IMG/VR virus record: IMGVR_UViG_3300006192_000016
Span: 1-37,470 of that record
Reading direction: 5' to 3' (one strand)
DNA from: a virus
DNA: 37,470 nt
Position numbers and translations under genes: made by a program. Position 1 is the stretch's first letter, and every line of letters starts with the position of its first letter. Of the stretch, positions 1 through 8,103 are shown piece by piece. The notes below the pieces were generated by a model. It did not search any database and had not been told where the DNA came from. It worked only from the letters and a program-made list of their open reading frames with translations.

Positions 1-594
1 TCTGCCGCCGGTTGCCCGCTCCAGGGCGTAGCGCTCCGCATCGAGGATGGTGGCGCCGCCCACGCGCATCAGCGAGCCGGTCCCGGCTTCGGCCGTGGCA
101 TTGGCGGCCGCAGCGGCGCGGTCCGCTTCGGTCTTTGCCCGGTCGGCTTCGACCTTGGCGCGGGCCGCCTGGCCCTCCCCTTCACTGGTCACCTTCAGAT
201 AACTCGGCACGGTGATCGTCTGCCCGGCCGGGGACTCCAAGGTGACATTGGCATTCGCGGCCCCTGTGAACCATGTCTGGATCTGGGTGAACTGCTTCTG
301 GCTGAACTTCAGTACCTCTGATGTCTGTGCGGCCAGGCTCGCCACGGAGCCCGAGCGTGTCGGGTCGATCGCATACGCTTGACCCGACGCCGTGGCGCCG
401 CTGTAGTTGGTGACCAGGGTCAGACTGGTGTTGCTGTTGACCGTGTCGATCTCATACGGCTTACCATCCGGGCCATAAAACGTGACGCCGGGTGCTACCC
501 CAAATATCAGGTTCTGCCACTGGGTTCCGGTCCCGGTGACCGTCTTGCTGCCGCTGGCGACAGCGACCGTTCCCGCTCTGTACCAAACGCCCAT
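1..594 (-). CDS. Tail fibre-like protein, N-terminal part (cut by window edge)
   Basis: The frame is open from the ATG at 594 to the left edge, so 198 codons are visible and the C-terminus is missing. A strong ribosome site (AAGGGGAG) precedes the ATG. The first 100 residues are rich in Gly, Ser, Thr and Val (start MGVWYRAGTVAVASGS) and look like the virion-attachment part of a tail fibre or tail appendage. Residues about 140-185 are an Ala/Glu/Lys/Arg-rich heptad region (EADRAKTEADRAAAANA) that probably forms a trimeric coiled coil. It lies 44 bp downstream of the J-like tip gene, where lambdoid phages carry side-fibre genes. The role is inferred from position and composition; receptor specificity would lie in the missing part. 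Confidence 0.7.
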   Translation of the reverse strand, partial: MGVWYRAGTVAVASGSKTVTGTGTQWQNLIFGVAPGVTFYGPDGKPYEIDTVNSNTSLTLVTNYSGATASGQAYAIDPTRSGSVASLAAQTSEVLKFSQKQFTQIQTWFTGAANANVTLESPAGQTITVPSYLKVTSEGEGQAARAKVEADRAKTEADRAAAAANATAEAGTGSLMRVGGATILDAERYALERATGGR

Positions 595-638
595 TTAATC
601 TCTCCCCTTAATGATTTACCCATCATACCAGTCGGTGG

Positions 639-3600
639 CTACAGGTATATCAAAACCGACCCAGAATATCCGGTGTTTCTCAAGTAAGCATACAGCCGTG
701 ACGTGCCCGCAGGGACGTCTGACTCCAACCGGTAGCTGTCGTAATTTTTAACCACATACCCCGTCTGCGTGGTTATTTTAACAGCAAACCAAGTCAGTGT
801 GCCTATCGGTGCTATACGGCGCCCTCTGGGGTAAGGGGTTAGGTCAAACGTTGACACCAATCGTTCTGCCGTGCTTGAAACACCGGCGGCATCTATAGAC
901 CAAACCCGCATGACATCGCCTTCTATCTTGTTTGCGTAAATAGTCCCTTTCACATCGCAGTTTTCTTCCACGGTAATGTTGGCGATGCTGCCGCCTGCCG
1001 CCTGCAGCTTGTTGGTGCGGATTGTACCCGAGCTGTCGATGGTGGTGAACCAGTTGGACCCGAACATCGGATAGCTGCCGCCCGCTCCGAAACCCGCCTG
1101 ACCGGATTTGACATTGGTGGCGGTAATGGTCTCGGTGTTCAGGATGTCAATGGTCGCTTTGCGGATGACGGCATCACGAATGATCACCTGCCCCTGGTCT
1201 ATCGCGAAGACGGCCGTCTTGCCGACTGAGTTATCAAACACGAAGAACTGACTGGCGTTGACAATGACCTGGCTCTGGCCCGTAGCTTGGTCTGCGATCA
1301 GGCCGATGCCCGCTGTGATGTCTCCGGCTTGGGCTTTCACCGTCCACATAGCCTGTGCCCCGCCCTCCAAGTTCACGATTGCCTGTGAGTTCTGCTGGAC
1401 GGTCGCCATGGTCCCGTTGAGGCTGCTCTGGACGGTGGATATGGATTGAGACAGGGCCGAGTCCGCGTCCGCCCTTGTCAGGGCTTCCTGCACAATAGAT
1501 GCCTCCGCCTTAGACAGGCCCGTCTCAAATGACGCTTGAACAGTCTCGATCCGCTGTGCTAAGGCCTTTTGGTCATCCACTACAACGTTTAGGTCGGTCT
1601 TTATCTCGGCGCTTGACGTAAGCTGACGAATCTCCCCATCGAAATCTTTTATCGCATTCGACAACGAGGCTTCACCGCTTTTTACCAGCTCGGCTTTTAG
1701 GCCCTCACTTACAGAAGCCTGCGCGGCGTCCGCCGTGGACCTCGCCGCAGCTTCACTCTGGATCGCGGCATTGGCAGAAGCGATGTCTGCCGTGAACTTG
1801 GTGTCCAGAGCACTGATCTGCTGAGCCTGGGCGGCGTCCGCCGAGGACCGCGCAGTCGCCTCGTTCTGGATCGCTGCATTGGCAGAAGCGATGTCTGCCG
1901 TGAACTTGGTGTCCAGCGCCTGCGTGGCCTGCACCTGGGCCGAGTCTGCATCCGCACGGGCCACCGCTTCCTCCTGGATCGCGGCGTTGGCAGAGGCGAT
2001 GTCTGCCGTGAACTTGGTGTCCAGAGCACTGATCTGCTGGGCCTGGGCGGCGTCCGCGGTCGAACGAGCCGTCGCCTCCGCCTGGATCGCGGCATTGGCG
2101 TCAGACAGGCCGTTCGAGAACTTGGTGTCCAGCGCCTGGGTGGCTTGCACCTGGGCGGCGTCCGCCGAGGACCGCGCTGTCGCCTCGTTCTGTATCGCGG
2201 CATTGGCGTCAGACAGGCCGGTCGTGAACTCTGTGTCCAAGGCATTGATCTGCTGGGCCTGGGCGGCGTCCGCTGAGGACCGCGCAGTCGCCTCGTCCTG
2301 GATGGCAGCATTGGCAGAAGCGATGTCTGCCGTGAACTTGGTGTCCAGGGCATTGATCTGCTGCACCTGAGCGGCGTCCGCAGTGGACCGCGCGGTCGCC
2401 TCCGCTTGGATGGCCGCATTGGCCGAGGCGATGTCGGTCGTGAACGCCGTGTCCAAGGCATCGATCTGTTGCGCCAAGGAGGCGTCCGCCGTGGACCGCG
2501 CTGTGGCCTCCTGCTGGATCGCGGCATTGGCAGAGGCGATGTCCGTCGTGAACTTGGTGTCCAGAGCACTGATCTGCTGGGCTTGAGCGGCGTCCGCCGT
2601 GGCCCGCACGGTTGACTCGTTCTGGATGGCGGCATTGGCTCCCGACAGGCCTGTTGTGAACTCGGCATCCAGTGTTTCAATGCGGGAGGCCAGGGCTTGT
2701 TGTTCGTCTGCCAGGACAACCTGGCTGTCCTTGATGGAGGCCTCGGAGACCAAGCGCCGTTCTTCAGACTTGGTTTGCGCCGCCGCCACGCTCAACACCC
2801 CGAGGGCGGCATGTTCGGCCTTGGTGTCCACCAAGTCGATCGATTGCTCGATACTGGGGATCTTGCCGACCTCTTGCTCGATAGCGGGTATCTTGCCGAT
2901 CTCTTGCTCGATAGCGGGTATCTTGCCGATCTCTTGCTCGATAGCGGGGATCTTGCCGACCTCTTGCTCGATAGCGGGGATCTTTCCGACTTCGATCTCC
3001 AGCGCCGGCAGCTTGCCCAGGTCTTCTTGCAGCACGGGTGTCAGCTTGGAGCTGTCGATGAGACCATCCATCTCGTCCAGGATCTGCTGCGGGTCAATCT
3101 TGGTGCGGGCCTCCACGGAGTACCAGCTAGATTTGCCATAGGTGTTGACCGCCCGGATGAAATAAAAATAGGCGGTATCGATCGCAAGGCCTGTGTCCTC
3201 GATGAACACACCCTGGCCGGCCTTGAAGGCGTCGCTCTCTATCTCTGCCTCACGCAACGGCACACGAGATCGCCAGAACTCACAGGGGAAGGTGTCCACA
3301 GCCGCGAACTGAGGCGTCAGCACTATGCTGTTGCGGCGGGCGTTGACCAAGACGGACACAGGTGCTGGCGGGGGCCCGAACTCCACGGCCGCTCCGGGCG
3401 GCAGGCCTGTGCCAGAGTCGCCGATGGCGAAGGTGTGCTCGACGTTGGTCCACGAGCGCAGACCCCCCTTGGTGGCCCACAGTCGGAACCGGATCGCAGT
3501 GGTGTTGCTCGGCAGGATGTCCGCTTTCACCTCGAAACTGGTGATCACGGCGTTGCGCACGACGACCGCATTGGCCAGCCAAGCTCCCCCCACAAAGGCA

Positions 3601-5624
3601 TCCACCTCAAGGGTGTAGCTGGTGCCGGGCTCGGCCGGAACACTGCCACTTTCCCACGGCAGGATGACGGAGGTTTCCAAGATCCGGTTTCGCTCAGACC
3701 ACGAGAAGGCCAGGGGCAGCTGCTTGGCGGAGGGGAACAGGTCACCATTCACCCGCACGTTGGCCGGCGGATACGGACGGAAGGGGCGGTCGGACATAGT
3801 GCCCGAGATCACCGGCGCAAGGCTCGCCTGGAGTTGCCCTTTCGACGTGGTGGGCAACAGGCGGTAGTTCTGCGTCGCACCGTAGGCGGAGAGCTCCTCG
3901 TCGAACCCGTGGCGGTTGTCGTCTGTGATCCAGACCGGAGTGCCGGCGGGCCACTGGCGGGGGCTTGTATCCAGGCAACCGCGGCGCACCACGATCGCAC
4001 CAGAACTGGTGTCAGTAATGAGGCAGATCTCGCCGTTCTGCCCGCCGATGAACAGGTAGTTCCCCACCTCCGCATAGACGCGACCTTTCAGCCCGGTGAG
4101 GGACACCTCGCCCGTTACACCGATCGGCAGGATGTTGACCAACGTGGCGAATCCAACCGGCACGCGGTCGTAGCTGTTCTGCCATACCGGGCCCGTGCCT
4201 GCGATGTTGCCACGCTGCGCCTGCTGGACGTAGGTGTTGGTGTCCTTGCCTTCCGGGGCGGCCATAACCACAGGGTAAACGGCCGGGTACGTCAGGCTCT
4301 GAGCCCTGGTCTCCCCCAGTAGGCGGGCCACCATGAAGTAGGGTGCAGTCATCACCTCCCACGAGACGATCGGCTTGGGGTCCTCCGCGCTGCTCTGCCA
4401 GCGGTCCGGGTTCTGGGCGGTGTAGACCGCGGGCTGGCCGAAGACATCTTCCACCAGCGACGCACGGATCACCATGCTGTCGGGTGTCCCGTAGTCGATG
4501 GTCACCACCCGCATGACGATCTCGGAGAAGTTCAGCTCCTTCCAGTCCACCAGCTTGATGGCGTCACCTGGCAGCAGGCCGAACGCGCTGCGGTCGAAGT
4601 CCACGTCCACCTGCATCAGTGGCTTGGACGCTGCCTGTATTTCTCGCATGGCCACGCGAGTGGCGAGGCCTATGTTGCGGATCCCGTACATGTCGCGGCT
4701 GTCGGCCACGATTGCACCCTGAATGGTGATGTTGGCCGGGTCATGCACGGTGACGACCTCGGACTCTTCCGACTCAGGGTTTGTCCAGCTGACGTTGATC
4801 TCGTTGACGGTTTCATCCCAGCCTTTGCGTTGGGACGACCGAATGGTGCCCTGATTGCGGTTGAAGGCGGGCAGGGTAGCTTGGTCGTAGTCTTCGCGGA
4901 TCAGCTTGAAGTGGAACTTGCCGGTGCTCGGGTTGATGCACATTGTCCCGTTTATGTGGCGCAGGATCTCGGCGATGAAGCTCTCAATGGAGGCCTGCTG
5001 TGCCCACATCAGAGACAGGCCGAAACCTTCCGAGTAGAGCGTGTCGGCCACTTGCCGCATCTGGGCGTCGTCCAGGAATTTCGTGGCGGCGCCCATTCCC
5101 CAGTCGGTGTTTACCAGGCACTCCCGGATGATGTGCATCGGGTTTGCGTCACCGCTGATCATCGCCTTTTCGGGATACCAGGTGCCGGGCTTTGACCGCA
5201 CTTTCACCCACAGCGGTTTGAGATAGGGGTTGTTCGACGCCCACTTGAAGCCCGAGCGGCCGTCTGCCGAGTGGAAGAACAGCGAGAGGATGCCGCGATA
5301 GCCTGGCGCTTTGTCCCGGGCCAGGCCGATGAACTGGGCGATTTTTGAGGGGATAAGCTGGGTTGCGGCGCCGTGCAGAACGGTCATCGTCCCGGCGACA
5401 CCGCCCTCCTTCTTGTTGCCGCCGAACAGACCTTCATTGGAGATCGACACATTGTGCCCGTCGACGGCGCTACCGTCCGCCGGTGATGACGAGCCGGACC
5501 AGGCTACCTTCTCCCCTACCTTGATCTCCAAAACAGCATCCACGGGCCCGTGGCACACGCCGACGTGCGTGGCCAAGTAGTAGTCTGAAACCCGCGTTTT
5601 GCTGCTGCCGCCCCTGCTACCCAT
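639..5624 (-). CDS. Tail tip / central fibre protein, lambda J-like (host specificity)
   Basis: This 1661-residue protein is the last large gene of the tail module and should form the tip that contacts the receptor. The ATG at 5624 follows GAGGAG. The N-terminal ~500 residues resemble the hub domains of gpJ and GTA-type megatron proteins, followed by fibronectin-like beta regions (about 600-860). Six 10-residue repeats (consensus KIPAIEQEVG) follow, then nine 36-residue Ala-rich repeats (residues 984-1307) that must form a long coiled coil. The C-terminal ~250 residues contain a gpJ-type region around QSQVIVNASQFFVFDN, where a beta-rich fibre tip begins. It is longer than lambda J (1132 residues), mainly because of the repeats. 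Family assignment is by recognition, not by a search. Confidence 0.85.
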   Translation of the reverse strand: MGSRGGSSKTRVSDYYLATHVGVCHGPVDAVLEIKVGEKVAWSGSSSPADGSAVDGHNVSISNEGLFGGNKKEGGVAGTMTVLHGAATQLIPSKIAQFIGLARDKAPGYRGILSLFFHSADGRSGFKWASNNPYLKPLWVKVRSKPGTWYPEKAMISGDANPMHIIRECLVNTDWGMGAATKFLDDAQMRQVADTLYSEGFGLSLMWAQQASIESFIAEILRHINGTMCINPSTGKFHFKLIREDYDQATLPAFNRNQGTIRSSQRKGWDETVNEINVSWTNPESEESEVVTVHDPANITIQGAIVADSRDMYGIRNIGLATRVAMREIQAASKPLMQVDVDFDRSAFGLLPGDAIKLVDWKELNFSEIVMRVVTIDYGTPDSMVIRASLVEDVFGQPAVYTAQNPDRWQSSAEDPKPIVSWEVMTAPYFMVARLLGETRAQSLTYPAVYPVVMAAPEGKDTNTYVQQAQRGNIAGTGPVWQNSYDRVPVGFATLVNILPIGVTGEVSLTGLKGRVYAEVGNYLFIGGQNGEICLITDTSSGAIVVRRGCLDTSPRQWPAGTPVWITDDNRHGFDEELSAYGATQNYRLLPTTSKGQLQASLAPVISGTMSDRPFRPYPPANVRVNGDLFPSAKQLPLAFSWSERNRILETSVILPWESGSVPAEPGTSYTLEVDAFVGGAWLANAVVVRNAVITSFEVKADILPSNTTAIRFRLWATKGGLRSWTNVEHTFAIGDSGTGLPPGAAVEFGPPPAPVSVLVNARRNSIVLTPQFAAVDTFPCEFWRSRVPLREAEIESDAFKAGQGVFIEDTGLAIDTAYFYFIRAVNTYGKSSWYSVEARTKIDPQQILDEMDGLIDSSKLTPVLQEDLGKLPALEIEVGKIPAIEQEVGKIPAIEQEIGKIPAIEQEIGKIPAIEQEVGKIPSIEQSIDLVDTKAEHAALGVLSVAAAQTKSEERRLVSEASIKDSQVVLADEQQALASRIETLDAEFTTGLSGANAAIQNESTVRATADAAQAQQISALDTKFTTDIASANAAIQQEATARSTADASLAQQIDALDTAFTTDIASANAAIQAEATARSTADAAQVQQINALDTKFTADIASANAAIQDEATARSSADAAQAQQINALDTEFTTGLSDANAAIQNEATARSSADAAQVQATQALDTKFSNGLSDANAAIQAEATARSTADAAQAQQISALDTKFTADIASANAAIQEEAVARADADSAQVQATQALDTKFTADIASANAAIQNEATARSSADAAQAQQISALDTKFTADIASANAAIQSEAAARSTADAAQASVSEGLKAELVKSGEASLSNAIKDFDGEIRQLTSSAEIKTDLNVVVDDQKALAQRIETVQASFETGLSKAEASIVQEALTRADADSALSQSISTVQSSLNGTMATVQQNSQAIVNLEGGAQAMWTVKAQAGDITAGIGLIADQATGQSQVIVNASQFFVFDNSVGKTAVFAIDQGQVIIRDAVIRKATIDILNTETITATNVKSGQAGFGAGGSYPMFGSNWFTTIDSSGTIRTNKLQAAGGSIANITVEENCDVKGTIYANKIEGDVMRVWSIDAAGVSSTAERLVSTFDLTPYPRGRRIAPIGTLTWFAVKITTQTGYVVKNYDSYRLESDVPAGTSRLYAYLRNTGYSGSVLIYL
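1704..2675 (-). repeat. Nine tandem 108-bp repeats coding 36-residue coiled-coil units
   Basis: Nine consecutive in-frame copies, each 36 codons, lie inside the tail tip gene. A typical unit starts ALDTKFTADIASANAAIQ and ends with ADAAQAQQIS or a close variant. Most change between copies falls at a few positions (D/E/N/Q before EA; S/T after AR; QQIS, QQIN or QATQ at the end). The array gives a shaft of fixed period whose length could change by slippage or unequal recombination. Confidence 0.9.
2841..3015 (-). repeat. Tandem 30-bp repeats coding KIPAIEQEVG-type decapeptides
   Basis: About six in-frame decapeptide units precede the 36-residue repeats in the tail tip gene. Four central copies are nearly identical at DNA level (core ctcttgctcgatagcgggga on the plus strand). 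The Ile/Leu spacing suggests a short helical linker between the beta-rich hub and the coiled-coil shaft. Confidence 0.85.
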
Positions 5625-5627
5625 CGA

Positions 5628-5852
5628 TCACTCCTCAAGTTGTGCGCGTCGTATCCTCGCGTCGATGGCCAATTGTGCCATAGCATCGTCAAGTTTGCGT
5701 AGCTCTCTGATCGACATGCCGTGGTCGATGAAATCCTTGAAATCCAGGCCATGGCCCTTGAACCACGTCCAGCTCCCTGTCGCACACAACCCGGCGGCGC
5801 AGGTGTCTGTGACGGTGACGATCAGGTCGTCGTATTCATCAGTCGGTGTCAT
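5628..5852 (-). CDS. Small tail-tip-associated protein, unknown function
   Basis: This 74-residue acidic protein lies between the small membrane-like tail protein and the tip gene. The ATG at 5850-5852 follows AAGGAG and overlaps the upstream gene by 14 bp; the stop is 3 bp before the tip gene ATG, so the three are translationally coupled. It has two cysteines in TCAAGLCATG, an aromatic stretch (SWTWFKGHGLDF) and a charged helical C-terminus. Its place matches the lambda K/I region, but it has no NlpC/P60 or Mov34 peptidase motif. No firm family is recognised; a role in tip assembly is inferred from context. Confidence 0.75.
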   Translation of the reverse strand: MTPTDEYDDLIVTVTDTCAAGLCATGSWTWFKGHGLDFKDFIDHGMSIRELRKLDDAMAQLAIDARIRRAQLEE

Positions 5853-6057
5853 ATTCGTGGATCTCCTTCGCCCAGTAGCCCAGGAAGTTGGGGGACTTGA
5901 CTGTCATGGTTCCGAACACCACGGGCAGCGGTGTCCCCGCCGAGGCTGTGGGGTTGTCCATCTCTGTGGCCGCCGCTGGGGTTGGCAACTTGGGCCGTGG
6001 TTGCAGCGCATAGCTGACAACGGCCAGGGCGATGGCAAATGCGAGTTGTGCCCACAT
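5839..6057 (-). CDS. Small tail assembly protein with N-terminal hydrophobic helix
   Basis: This 72-residue protein has an N-terminal hydrophobic helix (residues 2-18, WAQLAFAIALAVVSYAL), a Pro/Ala linker and a segment TPLPVVFGTMTVKSPN. That segment resembles a short motif often seen in small tail tip proteins next to J-like hubs (PVVFGTxxVKSPN). The ATG at 6057 follows AAGGAG with good spacing. It occupies the position of lambda I, between the gpL-like hub and the J-like protein. The hydrophobic helix could be a membrane-interacting or assembly segment. The function is unproven. Confidence 0.75.
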   Translation of the reverse strand: MWAQLAFAIALAVVSYALQPRPKLPTPAAATEMDNPTASAGTPLPVVFGTMTVKSPNFLGYWAKEIHEYDTD

Positions 6058-6069
6058 GGGTGTGTCTCC

Positions 6070-6921
6070 TTAGTAAATGCTTCCGCCAGACATCGGGTTG
6101 TCTGTCGGGATCCACGGCATGCCGCCGTAGTTCGGGGCGTTGTTGAACAGATTGGCGCAGGTGTCCAGGCCATGGGTGCAGCCGTGCGATAGTTGCAGGG
6201 TGTCCCCCGCCGACAGGCCGAGGACGGCGCCCATGACTTTCACCTCACTGGTCGACGCGGTGACAAATACATCCACCAGCATTCGCAAGTCGCGCAAGGG
6301 TACCTGCCCCGGCATCCGGCGTGTCCATTCGACAAGGCCTCCCTTGTAGTTGGCAGCGCCGGCCAGCTGGCCCGCTACGGTGACCGTGTCCCCCTGCACG
6401 GATACCACGGTTGCCGTGATGGTGTGCGCAGACTTGACGGCCTTGCATTTATCGCCGTAGAGGACATGCGGGCACAGCCGCTGATAGTTGCGGCGCAGGC
6501 CGGTGCGTTGCAAGGCTGTGCTGATCGGCTCGCACATCAAAGTGGCGGTGCCCGCGTCGTCCTGGTGCGTCACCTGCCGGACACGGCCCGACCAGATCGC
6601 CAGGAACTCCCCCGCCGGGTCCCCGTCGTGGCCGTAGTACATGGTCAAGGAGACCGAGCCACCGAGCGGGTAGTAGCGGAACCACATCGGCACCTGCGAA
6701 TCGGTCGGGACCACAAGTTCAAGGCTCGCCTTGTCCAGGGTCTCACTGGCGGTGAAGGAACCCACCTTGATCGCCTCGGGCATGTAGGTCCCGCCGGCGA
6801 AGGTGACCGGGAAGGCGATGTCCGTGTAGAGGACAGGCGCTGCCACGGCCTCGCTTTCGAACTTGAGCAGGGTGATCGGGGCCCCGGTATACTCCCCGTA
6901 TTCTTGCGTGTTGAAACTCAC
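6070..6921 (-). CDS. Tail hub protein, DUF2163 / BR0599 family (gpL / GTA Orfg13-like)
   Basis: This 283-residue protein resembles the DUF2163 plus BR0599 families of siphovirus and gene-transfer-agent hub proteins. The N-terminal ~165 residues are a beta-rich hub-like domain. The C-terminal part carries four cysteines in two pairs (LCPHVLYGDKC and GCTHGLDTC), then the family signature NNAPNYGGMPWIP. Lambda gpL and GTA hub proteins bind a [4Fe-4S] cluster through such cysteines, so one is inferred here. The start is GTG at 6921, eight bases after GGAGG and overlapping the upstream stop as GTGA. It sits between the Dit-like gene and the tip genes, as in lambda (M-L-K-I-J). Confidence 0.85.
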   Translation of the reverse strand: MSFNTQEYGEYTGAPITLLKFESEAVAAPVLYTDIAFPVTFAGGTYMPEAIKVGSFTASETLDKASLELVVPTDSQVPMWFRYYPLGGSVSLTMYYGHDGDPAGEFLAIWSGRVRQVTHQDDAGTATLMCEPISTALQRTGLRRNYQRLCPHVLYGDKCKAVKSAHTITATVVSVQGDTVTVAGQLAGAANYKGGLVEWTRRMPGQVPLRDLRMLVDVFVTASTSEVKVMGAVLGLSAGDTLQLSHGCTHGLDTCANLFNNAPNYGGMPWIPTDNPMSGGSIY

Positions 6922-8093
6922 TGCGGATCCTCCAAGAGCGTGAACGACAGGTCACACTCAGAAACGGTGTCTGTGAGCCATGATAACACCAGAAGGTCCG
7001 AGGCCAAGCGGCTGCGTGTCATCCAGCTGATCTGCTTCACCGCCAAGGCCAAGGGCCACGGGGTATCGACGCGCACTTCTGTATCGGCCGTGGCCTGCGT
7101 CATGCTCAGAACGCGCCTGTACCAGACGGTTCCGTCAACCCCCTCAATACGGATCGCCCGTTGCACCGCTTGGTCCCAATACTGCATCGCCTCGAGCCCG
7201 GCCACCTTGAATTTATCGGAGTTCTTCACCAGGGTTGCGGTCGGCGGCAGGTCATCCAAGAAGCTCGGCACATAGCAGACCCGCAGGCGGCCTTTCATCC
7301 GCAGGAAGAACTGCAGCACCGCAATGCTGCGAGCCGCGTCCATGTTGCGCATCATCCACTTGGTGGTCGGCCGGTTGTAGCTGACCGGATTGTATCGCTT
7401 CTTGATGCCGCGGCCGAAATCGACGTCGTAGACCTCGTAGTCGTGCGAGAGGTCGACGGAGCTCTGCCAGTTGGGCCGCAAGGTCACCACCTCGATCCCG
7501 GTGAAGGTCTGTGCTGCGGTGCCGGCCTCCGTGGCCGGGGTCTCCGTGGGGTCGGCCTCGAATCGGTTGACCATCGTCGAGACCCGGTCCGTTATGAGCT
7601 GGCTCTGCTGCCCGGATGGGATGTAGCCCTGGTAGGCCAGGTGAACCCGCGTGCCCTCCGGCACTGTCTCCAAGATCGGGCCATTAAGCTGCAGCTGTGT
7701 TGCCGTGGCGCCTGTCAACGTGTAGGCGGGCGACGATCCCGATGGCATGTCGATAATCACCTTCATCCCGACTTTCGCCCCTGGTAGCGCCCAAGAGGTC
7801 GGCAGGGTAGACACCCCCACCGACACCGCGGACGCCACCGGCGCCCATCTCACCCAGTCCGGTTGCCAGAATGGGTACTGCCCCCACAATGTGAGCTGGC
7901 GCCGCAGCTTGATGAGCTCCGCGCCGACCGCGTTGATCCTCGTCTCAACGGCGAAACGCGGCACTCGGCGGAGGGAGCGGCGCTGCTCCCGGCCCGATTG
8001 ACTGGTCACGATGTCGGTCTTGAACTCGTAGTTCTCGACCAACGGTGTCGACCAGTTGTGCGGGTGGTTGAAGACCTCGATGTGCTCGGCCAC
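6918..8093 (-). CDS. Distal tail protein-like (gpM / GTA Orfg12 position)
   Basis: This 391-residue protein is encoded directly after the tape measure gene. The start is GTG at 8093, preceded by AAGGAG. The N-terminal motif TSQSGREQRRSLRRVPR resembles the conserved TxxSGxExR start of DUF2460-like distal tail proteins, which cap the tail tube and join it to the hub. The middle is beta-rich, and the C-terminal part around YNPVSYNRPTTKWMMRN repeats a tail-protein-like fold. It is much longer than lambda gpM (109 residues). Assignment rests on gene order and the N-terminal motif, so it is less certain than the neighbouring hub protein. Confidence 0.7.
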   Translation of the reverse strand: MAEHIEVFNHPHNWSTPLVENYEFKTDIVTSQSGREQRRSLRRVPRFAVETRINAVGAELIKLRRQLTLWGQYPFWQPDWVRWAPVASAVSVGVSTLPTSWALPGAKVGMKVIIDMPSGSSPAYTLTGATATQLQLNGPILETVPEGTRVHLAYQGYIPSGQQSQLITDRVSTMVNRFEADPTETPATEAGTAAQTFTGIEVVTLRPNWQSSVDLSHDYEVYDVDFGRGIKKRYNPVSYNRPTTKWMMRNMDAARSIAVLQFFLRMKGRLRVCYVPSFLDDLPPTATLVKNSDKFKVAGLEAMQYWDQAVQRAIRIEGVDGTVWYRRVLSMTQATADTEVRVDTPWPLALAVKQISWMTRSRLASDLLVLSWLTDTVSECDLSFTLLEDPQ

Positions 8094-8103
8094 CTGTCAC
8101 TCC

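Noticed and set aside
1709-2719. 336-codon minus-strand frame inside the tail tip repeats
   Set aside because: It is an out-of-frame reading of the 108-bp repeats; the Arg/Pro-rich product is an artefact of periodic codons.
2697-4322. 541-codon plus-strand frame opposite the tail tip gene
   Set aside because: Antisense reading of a GC-rich gene; no ribosome site, no family, and periodic sequence from the decapeptide repeats.
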